A stretch of DNA of 64,000 bases from an uncultured Microbacteriaceae bacterium (GTDB taxonomy: Bacteria > Actinomycetota > Actinomycetes > Actinomycetales > Microbacteriaceae), in the NCBI GenBank assembly GCA_947487835.1, contig CANKXX010000003.1, positions 496,001 to 560,000 on the forward strand, in the 5' to 3' direction. The position numbers and the translations under genes were made by a program. Shown here one piece after another: positions 30,239-42,976 of this stretch. The stretch's first letter is position 1, and each line of letters starts with the position of its first letter. The notes below the pieces were generated by a model. That model saw only the letters and a list, made by a program, of their open reading frames with translations. It searched no databases and was not told the origin of the DNA.

Positions 30239-31564
30239 ATGTCGACCACGTCCGTGCGGCCGCCAGCCACCGAGAAGCGCTCGAATGTGCGCCTGCAGAT
30301 CTTCGGGGTGCTGTGGATCCTCGTGCTGCTGAACTTCATCGATCGCGCCGCGCTCTCCATCTCCATGCCGTTCATCAGTGAGGAGTTCGACCTCACCCCG
30401 GAGCTGCAGGGCTGGCTGCTCGGCTCGTTCTTCTGGACCTACCTGCTGTTCCAGATCCCTGGCGGCTGGATGCTCGACCGTTTCGGGCCGCGCAAGGTCG
30501 TCGGCTGGGCGGGCGCGCTCTGGGGCGGCTTCCAGCTGCTCGGCGGGCTGGCCACGAACGGCATCTTCCTCACCGCGACCCGCCTCGGCCTCGGCGCGAC
30601 GGAGGCGCCCGTCTTCCCGGCCGGGTCGAAGCTCAACTCCCGCTGGCTGCCGTCCCGGGAACGGGCCCGCGGCGCGACCTTCATCGACGCGGCCGGCCCC
30701 TTCGGGTCCGCGGTCGGCGGCATCGTCGTCACCGCCCTCATCGGCCTGACCGGCGGCTGGCGCATGGCGTTCGTCATCACCGGCGCGCTCACCATCGTCG
30801 TCGCCGTCCTCTACTACCTGTACCTCAAGGACAGCCCCGAGCAGCACCCGAAGGTCAACGACGCCGAGCGTGCCTACATTGCGAGCGACCGCGACGTCGC
30901 GGACATCGACGACAACGCTCCGCTCCCCCGCGCGGTCGACTACGTCCGCTCCTCGAGCTTCTGGGGTCTCTGGCTCGGCCGCCTCGGCTGGGCGACGGTG
31001 TGGTGGGGCATCATCTCCTGGACACCGTCCTACCTCGCGAACGTCATGAACTTCGACCTGGCGGCGCTCGGCTGGGGCACGTTCGCCGTCTACGGCATGG
31101 GCGTGCTCGGCCAGCTGGTCGCCGGCTGGGCGACGGACCGCTTCCGTGCCCGGACCACGGACTACAACCGGGTCATGAAGACGATCCTCGCCATCTCCGG
31201 CGTCGGCACCATCGTCCCCATCCTCACGCTCCCGCTCATCGACGACGGCTACACCGCCCTCGTCGCCCTCGGCATCGCCGTCTTCTTCAACCAGTTCGGC
31301 GGGGTCTACTGGGCGTTCCCCTCCTGGCTCGCGCCCAAGAAGCAGGTCGGCACGGTCGGCGGAGTGATGAACGTCGCGTCGAGCGCCGGCGGCGGCCTCG
31401 CCCCGGTCGTCATGGGCTACGCCATCGCCGCGGGCGGCGGGTCCTACACCGGGTCGTTCGTCTTCCTCGCGATCGCGGGCGGGCTGTACCTTCTTGGCTC
31501 GATGGTCGTCAACTTCAACAAGCCGCTCGCCGCAGCCCGACGCACCGCCGCGGTCCGCGGCTAG
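30239..31564 (+). CDS. MFS transporter, anion:cation symporter type
   Basis: The 441-residue protein has twelve membrane segments and resembles the ACS family of sugar-acid transporters (glucarate, hexuronate, tartrate). Visible features are LNFIDRAALSISMPFISEEF at the first helix, GGWMLDRFGPRKVVG as the loop 2-3 motif A, and RLGLGATEAPVFPAGSKL. It probably imports an organic anion with protons. The ATG at 30239 has AAGGAG ten bases upstream. It is divergent from the tct operon, 212 bp apart, and is followed 15 bases later by the lactonase-type gene, so it may be a second uptake route for the same substrate class. Confidence 0.9.
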   Translation: MSTTSVRPPATEKRSNVRLQIFGVLWILVLLNFIDRAALSISMPFISEEFDLTPELQGWLLGSFFWTYLLFQIPGGWMLDRFGPRKVVGWAGALWGGFQLLGGLATNGIFLTATRLGLGATEAPVFPAGSKLNSRWLPSRERARGATFIDAAGPFGSAVGGIVVTALIGLTGGWRMAFVITGALTIVVAVLYYLYLKDSPEQHPKVNDAERAYIASDRDVADIDDNAPLPRAVDYVRSSSFWGLWLGRLGWATVWWGIISWTPSYLANVMNFDLAALGWGTFAVYGMGVLGQLVAGWATDRFRARTTDYNRVMKTILAISGVGTIVPILTLPLIDDGYTALVALGIAVFFNQFGGVYWAFPSWLAPKKQVGTVGGVMNVASSAGGGLAPVVMGYAIAAGGGSYTGSFVFLAIAGGLYLLGSMVVNFNKPLAAARRTAAVRG

Positions 31565-31579
31565 GCTGGCTCCCCCACC

Positions 31580-32503
31580 GTGAGCGCCTACACCGGCCCC
31601 ATTGTCGACGCGCACCACCACTTCTGGCAGCCGGAACTGGGCCGCCAGCCGTGGCTGCTGCCGGATGCGCGGATCCCCTTCCGCTACGGCGACTACGAGA
31701 GCATCAAGCGCTCCTACCTGCCCCCCGACCTCCTCCGGGACGCGGCCGGACTCGACATCGTGGGCACGGTCACCATGGAGACCGAGTGGGATCAGGACGA
31801 CCCGGTCGGCGAGATGGACTACACCGAGGCGGTCGCGGCCGAGTACGGCCTACCCAGTGCCGCTGTGGCGCACGCCGTGCTCCGTGATCCGGCCGTCGAG
31901 GGCGTGCTCGAGCAGCTCGCGCAGCGCCCGCTCGTCCGGGCGGTCCGGAACAAGCCGGGCGATGCACCGTCCGCCGCCGCGGCCGCCGACCGGCCGAGCC
32001 TGCTGACCGACGCGCGGTGGCAGGCCGGCTACGCACTCCTGCACCGCTACGGCCTGGACTTCGAGCTCCAGGTGGCGTGGTGGCACTTCGCGGAGGCGGC
32101 GGAGCTGATCGCGCGCCATCCGGAGACCCACGTGACCATCAATCACACCGGGCTGCCGTCCGACCGCTCGCCGGAGGGGATCGCGGGCTGGACGGCGGCG
32201 CTCCGGCTGCTGGCGCGCTTTGACAACGTGGCGATCAAGATCTCCGGCATCGGACTGCGCGGGGTGCCGTGGACGGTGGAGGACAACCGGCCGATCGTCG
32301 AGACCACGGCCGAGATCTTCGGCGCCGACCGCATCATGTTCGCCAGCAACTTCCCCGTCGATGGCCTCACCGGGTCCTACCGGGACATCTACGGCGGCTT
32401 CGTGGAGATCGCGAGCGACTGGTCGCGGGACGAGCAGCGCGCAGCCTTCGCCGGCAATGCCGTGCGGTACTACCGACTCCCCGCGGACCTCCTCAGGGAG
32501 TGA
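31580..32503 (+). CDS. Amidohydrolase-2 family sugar lactonase
   Basis: The 307-residue metal-dependent hydrolase opens IVDAHHHFWQPELGRQPWLL, which is the metal site and start of the COG3618 group. That group contains L-fucono-, L-rhamnono- and galactaro-lactonases. Other landmarks are TVTMETEWD, VTINHTGLPSD and IMFASNFPVDGL with the final metal-binding Asp. It would open a sugar lactone to the aldonic acid. The GTG start lies 15 bases after the MFS gene, so they are cotranscribed. Its position beside a carboxylate transporter operon fits supply of the acid to the same pathway. Confidence 0.88.
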   Translation: MSAYTGPIVDAHHHFWQPELGRQPWLLPDARIPFRYGDYESIKRSYLPPDLLRDAAGLDIVGTVTMETEWDQDDPVGEMDYTEAVAAEYGLPSAAVAHAVLRDPAVEGVLEQLAQRPLVRAVRNKPGDAPSAAAAADRPSLLTDARWQAGYALLHRYGLDFELQVAWWHFAEAAELIARHPETHVTINHTGLPSDRSPEGIAGWTAALRLLARFDNVAIKISGIGLRGVPWTVEDNRPIVETTAEIFGADRIMFASNFPVDGLTGSYRDIYGGFVEIASDWSRDEQRAAFAGNAVRYYRLPADLLRE

Positions 32504-32564
32504 CCGTCCGCGTCAGGACGGTCGGCGCGAGCGAACGAGCACGATTCGCCGGACAAAGAAGGGG

Positions 32565-32637
32565 TGGAGCCTAGGAGAATCGAACTCCTGACATCCTGCT
32601 TGCAAAGCAGGCGCTCTACCAACTGAGCTAAGGCCCC
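32565..32637 (-). tRNA. tRNA-Ala(TGC)
   Basis: A 73-base tRNA: acceptor GGGGCCT/AGGCTCC with one G-T pair and discriminator A, D arm GCTCAGTTGGTAGAGC, anticodon loop TTTGCAA with anticodon TGC, T loop TTCGATT. CCA is not encoded. Confidence 0.96.
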
Positions 32638-32714
32638 GATCGCCGGGCTGACCCCGGCGGGATGTGGTGCGTGGAAAACGGACGACCACGTGGGATCCGA
32701 TGTCGGATCCCTTG

Positions 32715-32788
32715 TGGGGCTACCAGGACTTGAACCTGGGACCTCTTCGTTATCAGCGAAGCGCTCTAACCGCCTGAGCTATAGCCCC
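32715..32788 (-). tRNA. tRNA-Ile(GAT)
   Basis: A 74-base tRNA: acceptor GGGGCTA/TAGCCCC with discriminator A, D arm GCTCAGGCGGTTAGAGC, anticodon loop CTGATAA with anticodon GAT, T loop TTCAAGT. It lies upstream of tRNA-Ala on the same strand, the common Ile-Ala order outside rRNA operons downstream of gyrA in actinobacteria. Confidence 0.96.
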
Positions 32789-32871
32789 GATTGGGCATGT
32801 TTACGTTACCGTATGCCCGCCGGAATTCCGAATCGGCGCCCGCCGGAGCGGCCGCCGACCGGACGGACCGA

Positions 32872-33274
32872 TCAGTTGTTGGTGAAGCCGACGAGCAGGC
32901 CGCCGGTGATCCGCACGCTCAGGTTGTAGAGCAGCGCGGCGATGGCGCCGAGCGCCGTCAGCACGACCACGTTGAGCAACGCGACGATGATCGAGAAGCC
33001 CATCACCTGGGGCAGCCCGACGATGCTGTCGAGCCGGAAGTCCGACCCCTCGCCCGCGACGTCCTGGAACAGCTGGCTCACCGACTCGAAGATGCCGGTG
33101 GACGCGATGACGCTCCAGACGAGGAACACCACGACGACGAGCACGATGCCGAGGACCACGGAGATGAGGAACGACAGCTTCAACGCCGACCAGAAGTCGA
33201 TGTACACGAGTTTCAGCCGCACCTGCTTGGTGGAGGCAGCGCGCGAAGATTTCTTCGCGAGCTTCTCGGCGACA

Positions 33275-33282
<8 letters not shown>
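32872..33282 (-). CDS. DUF3566 membrane protein downstream of gyrA
   Basis: The 136-residue protein has two membrane segments ([19 protein letters not shown] and [20 protein letters not shown]) and the DUF3566 pattern with [18 protein letters not shown] at the N-terminus. Its mycobacterial counterpart also follows gyrA. The function is not established. The ATG overlaps the gyrA stop by eight bases, so the two are translationally coupled, and the tRNA-Ile and tRNA-Ala genes follow on the same strand. Confidence 0.92.
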
Positions 33283-35866
<2,584 letters not shown>

Positions 35867-35949
35867 GCTTCTCTCGTTCTTCTACTTCGTCTGGCGTGCG
35901 TCGAGGACGGCGGCGGGCGTGCGGCATCGGATGCCGGCACGGCGGACCG

Positions 35950-38085
<2,136 letters not shown>

Positions 38086-38170
38086 TCATTCTACCAAGCC
38101 CGGGCTCTTCGCCCGGCCGAAAACGGCGATCTGGGGCGTTTTCTCGCTGCTGGTGAACGTTTATGGGTCC

Positions 38171-38737
38171 CTAGCCGTAAGTATCGCGAGGACCGCGCCC
38201 TGGAATAGATTTGGGACCGCGTTTCCAGGACGGGGCGTCCGGCCCCTGGAAACGGATCGACTGCACTCCGGCGTCCGGGTACTTCTCGGCGATGCGCGTG
38301 GTGATCTGCACGCGCATCAGACGCAGCTGGGTCGCCCAGGCGGTGGACTCGCACTCCACCGTTAGCGTGCCGTTGTCGATGCCGGTCGGATGCGAGTGCG
38401 CGGCCGTCTCCTCACCCGCGATCTCTGTCCAGGCCAGCATCAGGTCGGACTGCGCGAGGGAGGAGTCCCAGCCGAGGCGGGCGGTGAGCCCCTGCACGAT
38501 GTCGCCGAGCCGGTCCGGGTCGCGCCCGGGCGCGAACGGCACGCTGTCGCCCGCCTTCTTCACCCTGCGCTTGCGGGCATTGGCCCCGCGCACCGCGGCG
38601 CTGCCGAAGACGCGGCGGAACCGCTGGTACACCGCGACCGACTCGCTCTCCGCCCCGTCGTCGAACTCGTCCCCACCCGCGTCTGCGTCCGGCCCTGGGG
38701 CGCCGGGGCCCGTCATCTCAGCCATTCCCGGCCTCAC
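38171..38737 (-). CDS. dciA: DciA/DUF721 replicative helicase loader-like protein
   Basis: The 188-residue protein has a C-terminal DUF721 (KH-like) domain from about residue 80 with AWTEIAGEETAAHSHPTGI and LTVECESTAWATQLRLM, and a disordered acidic N-terminus. DciA interacts with the replicative helicase DnaB and promotes its loading, and is found between recF and gyrB in actinobacteria (Rv0004 position). The GTG start overlaps the recF stop by four bases; an ATG four codons later is an alternative. Confidence 0.9.
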   Translation of the reverse strand: MRPGMAEMTGPGAPGPDADAGGDEFDDGAESESVAVYQRFRRVFGSAAVRGANARKRRVKKAGDSVPFAPGRDPDRLGDIVQGLTARLGWDSSLAQSDLMLAWTEIAGEETAAHSHPTGIDNGTLTVECESTAWATQLRLMRVQITTRIAEKYPDAGVQSIRFQGPDAPSWKRGPKSIPGRGPRDTYG

Positions 38738-39966
38738 TCATTGGCGTGCTCACCGTTCGCCGACGCATCGTTCCCCGTCTCACCGTTCCCGGCCTCGTCG
38801 ACGATGCTGCCCGCCGCGATGCGGACGGTGTGGGCGCGCAGCCCCTCGGGAACGTCCCCGTAGACGGCCGCGGTGATGAGCACCTGCTCGTAGTCGGAGA
38901 TGGCGTCCGCGAGCCGGATCCGGCGCGACTCGTCGAGCTCGGCGAAGACGTCGTCGAGGATGAGCACGGGGTCGCCGCTCGCCGACTCCCGGCGGAGGAT
39001 CTCCGCGGATGCCAGCTTCAGGGCGAGCGCGAACGACCAGGATTCACCGTGGCTCGCGTAACCCTTGGCGGGGAGTCCGTTGAGCGCGAAGACGATGTCG
39101 TCGCGGTGCGGGCCGGCGAGGGTGATGCCGCGGTCGAGCTCGCGCCGGCGCAGGCGCTGCAGCGCGGCCGAGTACCGCGTCGCGATCGCGGCGGGGTTTG
39201 CCCGATCCTCCGCGGTCATGGAGTCCAGAGGCGCCGACCCCTGCTGATCGTCGTCGTCGGGGTCCGCGCCGAGCACGCTGAGCGACGCCACGAGGGTCGG
39301 ACCGTGGTCGGCACCGGCCACCGCGGCGTATCCGCTCCGCACGTGCGGGGCGAGCTCGGCCACCAGCCGGCTGCGCGCGGCGATGATCTCCGAGCCGAGG
39401 GCGACCAGGCGCTCGTCCCAGATGTCGAGGGTGCTGAGCGACGCGGCCTTCGCGCCCGTCGCCCGCGCCGACTTGAGCAGGGAGTTGCGCTGCTTCAGCA
39501 CGCGCTCGTAGTCGGCGAGCACCCCGGAGAGCCGGGGCGTGCGCAGCACGAGGAGCTGATCGAGGAACCGGCGCCGGCCGGACGGGTCGCCGCGCACGAG
39601 CGCCAGATCTTCAGGCGCGAACAGCACGCTGGAGAAGTAGCGCGGCAGCTCCCGCGTTTTCACGACGGAACGGTTCACCTGGGCGCGGTTCGCGCCCACC
39701 CGGTTGAGCTCCACCTCGACGAGCTTCTCGCGCCCGTCGTGCTGGAGCCTCGCCCGGATCACCGCCGACGGCTGGTCCTGACGGATCAGCGCCTGGTCGG
39801 TGGACACCCGGTGCGAGCCCAGGGTGCTGAGGTAGCCGAGCGCCTCGACGAGGTTGGTCTTGCCCTGTCCGTTGCTTCCGACGAACAGGTTGGGACCGGG
39901 CTCGAGCGAGACGTCGGCCTCCCGGTAGTTGCGGAAGTCGCGCAGGGCGAGCTGCCGCACTAGCAT
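38734..39966 (-). CDS. recF: DNA replication and repair protein RecF
   Basis: The 410-residue SMC-like ATPase has Walker A GSNGQGKTNLVEALGYL, the signature region ALKLASAEIL preceded by SHGESWSFAL, and Walker B PVLILDDVFAELDESRR. It loads RecA at single-strand gaps with RecO and RecR. The C-terminal 25 residues are a Gly/Asn/Glu-rich tail. Start ATG at 39966 begins MLVRQLALRDFRNYREADV, the standard family start, so the long open extension upstream is rejected. The stop overlaps the dciA start. Confidence 0.96.
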   Translation of the reverse strand: MLVRQLALRDFRNYREADVSLEPGPNLFVGSNGQGKTNLVEALGYLSTLGSHRVSTDQALIRQDQPSAVIRARLQHDGREKLVEVELNRVGANRAQVNRSVVKTRELPRYFSSVLFAPEDLALVRGDPSGRRRFLDQLLVLRTPRLSGVLADYERVLKQRNSLLKSARATGAKAASLSTLDIWDERLVALGSEIIAARSRLVAELAPHVRSGYAAVAGADHGPTLVASLSVLGADPDDDDQQGSAPLDSMTAEDRANPAAIATRYSAALQRLRRRELDRGITLAGPHRDDIVFALNGLPAKGYASHGESWSFALALKLASAEILRRESASGDPVLILDDVFAELDESRRIRLADAISDYEQVLITAAVYGDVPEGLRAHTVRIAAGSIVDEAGNGETGNDASANGEHANE

Positions 39967-39977
39967 CGCGCCACGCG

Positions 39978-40862
39978 CTACCGCCTCTTGACCGCGTGCC
40001 CGCCGAACTGGTTGCGCAGGGCGGCGACCGCCTTCATGGCGGGCGAGTCGTCCTGGCGCGAGACGAACCGCGCGAAGATCGAGGCGCTGATGGTGGGCAC
40101 CGGGACGGCGTTGTTGATGGCCTCCTCGATGGTCCAGCGTCCTTCGCCGGAGTCCTCCACGTAGCCGGCCACGTGCTCCAGCTTGGGGTCCTCGTCGAGC
40201 GCGCGCACGAGGAGCTCGAGCAGCCAGGAGCGCACGACGGTGCCCTGCTGCCACGCCTTGAAGGTGCCCGGGACGTCCTTGATCACGTCGTTGCGCGCCT
40301 CGAGCAGCTCGAAGCCCTCGGCGAAGGCCTGCATCATGGCGTACTCGATGCCGTTGTGCACCATCTTCGCGTAGTGCCCGGCACCGGTCCCACCGGCGTG
40401 CACGAAGCTCTCCTCGCGGGGGCCCTCGGGGCGCAGCGCGTCGAAGACGGGCATGAGGCGCTCGACCTGCTCGGCCTCCCCGCCGGCCATGAGGCCGTAG
40501 CCGTTCCGGGCGCCCCAGACACCGCCGGAGACCCCGACGTCGACGTAGTTGACGCCCGTGTGGGCGAGCAGCTCGGCGTGCGCGAAGTCGTCGGTGAACT
40601 TGGAGTTGCCGCCGTCGATGAGGAGGTCGCCCTCCTCGAGCAGGCCGCTGAGGTGGGCGATCACGTCATGCGTGATCTTGCCGGACGGCACCATGACCCA
40701 GACGATGCGGGGCGTGGGGAGTGCGGCGACGAGATCCCGGAGCTCCGGGACGTCGGAGACGTCCGGGCGCGTGTCGTAGCCGGTGACCTCAATGCCGTTC
40801 GCCTCGAGACGGGCGCGCATGTTGTTGCCCATTTTGCCAAGGCCGACGAGACCGATGTGCAT
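39978..40862 (-). CDS. gnd: 6-phosphogluconate dehydrogenase, short (decarboxylating) form
   Basis: The 294-residue enzyme has the NAD(P)-binding motif IGLVGLGKMGNNMRARLE, the substrate motif DVGVSGGVWGARNGYGLMAGG, and the catalytic HAGGTGAGHYAKMVHNGIEYA. Its length fits the NAD-preferring GndA/YqeC-like short form. It oxidises 6-phosphogluconate to ribulose 5-phosphate. The dnaN-gnd-recF order also occurs in Streptomyces, so this metabolic gene is a stable member of the origin region. It begins 27 bases after the dnaN stop and ends 11 bases before recF. Confidence 0.95.
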   Translation of the reverse strand: MHIGLVGLGKMGNNMRARLEANGIEVTGYDTRPDVSDVPELRDLVAALPTPRIVWVMVPSGKITHDVIAHLSGLLEEGDLLIDGGNSKFTDDFAHAELLAHTGVNYVDVGVSGGVWGARNGYGLMAGGEAEQVERLMPVFDALRPEGPREESFVHAGGTGAGHYAKMVHNGIEYAMMQAFAEGFELLEARNDVIKDVPGTFKAWQQGTVVRSWLLELLVRALDEDPKLEHVAGYVEDSGEGRWTIEEAINNAVPVPTISASIFARFVSRQDDSPAMKAVAALRNQFGGHAVKRR

Positions 40863-40889
40863 GTGTGTTCCTCCTCGTAGGGGCGGGGA

Positions 40890-42038
40890 TTACCGGAGCA
40901 GCAGGTTGGGCTGCAGCAGGTACCTGTAGTTGTCCGCCCCGGCCTGATCCTTCGAGGACTGGCTCGTGATCAGCACCGGCCCGGGCTTGTTCGGGTTGTC
41001 CGTCTTCGTGAACGAGAGACGGACGAACTCGCTGTGCACGGCACCGAGGCCGTCCAGCAGGAACTGCGGCTTGAGTGACACGACGGTGTCGCCACCCGTG
41101 AGGAGAGCGTCGATGCTCTCCGATGCCTGGGCCTGTTCTGATCCGATCGCCTCGAGCGTCAGCCCGTCGATCGTGAAGGTGAAACGCAACGCGGCCTCGC
41201 GCTCGAGGACGAGCGCGACGCGTCGTGTCGCCTCGATGAGCTCGGCCGTGTTGATGACCGCGTAGTTCTCGACGGTCTCGGGGAACAGCCGCTTGACGGG
41301 CGGGAAGTTGCCCTTGATGAGGAGCGAGGTCACGGTCTTGCGGTCGGCGCTGAACGCGATGAGCTCACGTTCGTCGGTGTGGGTGATCGCCACGGAGATG
41401 GTGCCGCTGTGGCCGAAGGTCTTGCCGACCTCCTGCAGCGTGCGCGCCGGCACGAGCGCCGAGAGGGTCTCGGACTGCGCGTTGTCGCCGCGATCCCAGT
41501 CGATCTCCCGCACCGCGACGCGGTATCGGTCGGTGGCGATGAGGCCGAGGGTGTTGTCGCCGACCTCGAGCTGCACGCCCGTGATGACGGGGGTGACATC
41601 GTCACGGGAGGCGGCGACGGCCACCTGGGACACCGCGGTGGCGAAGGAGTCGGCGGGAAGGAGCCCGGTCTGCGCCGCGATCTCCGGAAGGCTGGGATAT
41701 TCCTCCACCGGCATGCTCAGCAGGGTGAAGTGCGCGGCGCCGCAGGTGACGCTGATGCGGGACTCGTCGGTCGAGAACTGCACCGGTGCGTTCGGCAGGC
41801 GGTTGGCGATGTCGGCGAGCAGCCGGCCGGACACCAGCACGCGGCCGGTCTCCTCGATCTCCGCGTCGATGCGGGTCCGGGCGGAGACCTCGTAGTCGAA
41901 CGACGAGAGCGTGAGCCCGTCCTCGTCCGCCTCGAGAAGCACACCGCTCAGGATCGGCAGGGTCGTGCGCTGAGGGAGGAGCTTCACGGCAAAGGAGACG
42001 GCCTCGCTGAACACGTCACGGTTCGCCTGAAACCTCAC
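40890..42038 (-). CDS. dnaN: DNA polymerase III sliding clamp (beta subunit)
   Basis: The 382-residue protein begins VRFQANRDVFSEAVSFAVKL and has three clamp domains with LPILSGVLLEADEDGLTL, YPSLPEI and LFPETVENYAVINTAELIEA. It forms the ring that tethers polymerase to DNA. I chose the GTG at 42038 because AGGGGTG lies six bases before it; the frame opens 13 codons earlier without support. It follows the oriC spacer. Confidence 0.95.
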   Translation of the reverse strand: MRFQANRDVFSEAVSFAVKLLPQRTTLPILSGVLLEADEDGLTLSSFDYEVSARTRIDAEIEETGRVLVSGRLLADIANRLPNAPVQFSTDESRISVTCGAAHFTLLSMPVEEYPSLPEIAAQTGLLPADSFATAVSQVAVAASRDDVTPVITGVQLEVGDNTLGLIATDRYRVAVREIDWDRGDNAQSETLSALVPARTLQEVGKTFGHSGTISVAITHTDERELIAFSADRKTVTSLLIKGNFPPVKRLFPETVENYAVINTAELIEATRRVALVLEREAALRFTFTIDGLTLEAIGSEQAQASESIDALLTGGDTVVSLKPQFLLDGLGAVHSEFVRLSFTKTDNPNKPGPVLITSQSSKDQAGADNYRYLLQPNLLLR

Positions 42039-42245
42039 TGCACACCCCTGTCTGGAAATACGAAGACGGTCGATCAACTCTAGCCGCAGGCATTTCGCCA
42101 GCTCCGGAGGACCGCAGACAGCAACGGTACACCCCAGCGGAGAGGCGGCCCGCCGCCCACCGGGCGGACGGAGGCGGAGCCGGAAAAGTTATCGGGCGGA
42201 TGGAAGAAAGGGTTAAAGAACAATTGTGTTAACGGCTGTGGAATC

Positions 42246-42254
42246 TGTGGACAA
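42246..42254 (-). promoter_or_regulatory. DnaA box TTGTCCACA
   Basis: TGTGGACAA on the plus strand, i.e. TTGTCCACA on the minus strand, a form of DnaA box common in high-GC actinobacteria. Confidence 0.8.
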
Positions 42255-42361
42255 CTCCGCGCAGCCCAGTCGGCAGTAGGGAACTACACGGGTGGAAGTT
42301 GTGAGCAGCCTGTTGGCGGAGCGGGGAGGACGGTCCCACGGAGGCATGACAAGAATTCTTG

Positions 42362-42434
42362 TTGTTCACATCCTGGCCACCGAAGTGAACAGCGCTCTCG
42401 GCGGTTCTCCACAGTTATCCACAGGTTCTGCACA
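42362..42434 (+). promoter_or_regulatory. DnaA box cluster
   Basis: TTGTTCACA (42362-42370), TTCTCCACA (42405-42413), the consensus TTATCCACA (42415-42423) and TTCTGCACA (42426-42434) lie on the same strand. The middle pair is spaced by one base, which suggests cooperative DnaA binding. Confidence 0.75.
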
Positions 42435-42604
42435 ATGTGTGAAAACCCCCGAATCCGATCCGCACAGGGCCGCTGACGGCCGCTGAGGCCCTGTCCCGAG
42501 CCGGCATCGACCCTCTGAAACGGGTGTGCGAACGTGCGCTGGACCCTGCTTCGGCCGGCTGGACCGGCGTGCAAGAGGGGGCGGAAACGGAGGCACGTCC
42601 CGTA

Positions 42605-42773
42605 GCTTCGACAGGCTCAGCGACCGTGCAACCGGCCCCGCGAGGCGCCTCGCGACCTGCGACCGACGTCGTGCGAGGGGCGGCGGCAAAGACGGTCCCT
42701 GAGCCTGTCGAAGGCGCCCGTCGCCCCGAGTCCGCGGGTTCCTTACTACGGTCCCTGAGCCTGTCGAAGGGAC
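42605..42773. repeat. Three dispersed-repeat copies in oriC spacer
   Basis: One inverted copy (TTCGACAGGCTCAGCGACC, about 42606-42626) and two direct copies (GGTCCCTGAGCCTGTCGAAG, about 42693-42714 and 42749-42773). Confidence 0.8.
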
Positions 42774-42801
42774 GCATGTCGCCCTCTCCCCGGCTGCACG
42801 C

Positions 42802-42876
42802 CGCGCCCCTGCCCAGGCACGAGGATCCTCCCCAGCTTTTACCTGCGCAGAAACCTCCTGCCTGGGCAGGGGCGCG
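42802..42876. repeat. 18-bp perfect inverted repeat with 39-bp loop
   Basis: CGCGCCCCTGCCCAGGCA (42802-42819) is exactly complementary to TGCCTGGGCAGGGGCGCG (42859-42876). The loop contains two small palindromes, GAGGATCCTC (42821-42830) and CTGCGCAG (42843-42850). It lies 100 bases downstream of the dnaA stop and could terminate dnaA transcription or be a mobile palindromic unit. Confidence 0.85.
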
Positions 42877-42976
42877 AGAGGTCGCGGGGACGAGCGGACG
42901 CAGCGCCTGCGGGCACGCAGGAGAACGGAACGCGGACCACTCCCCCGCGCACGAAGCACCCGCCGAACGGAGCGGG

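Larger units (their letters stand above)
42039..42976. other. Chromosomal origin region (oriC) between dnaN and dnaA
   Basis: This 938-bp gene-free spacer holds DnaA boxes near the dnaN side (listed separately), AT-richer stretches around 42211-42235 and 42346-42370 that could unwind, and a perfect palindrome ACAAGAATTCTTGT (42349-42362). The dnaA side instead holds three copies of the dispersed repeat and a large inverted repeat. The dnaA-dnaN spacer is the usual origin in actinobacteria. No gene is supported within it. Confidence 0.85.

Noticed and set aside
42605-42876. CRISPR array in the oriC spacer
   Set aside because: The repeats are irregularly spaced, in both orientations, without uniform spacers or cas genes.
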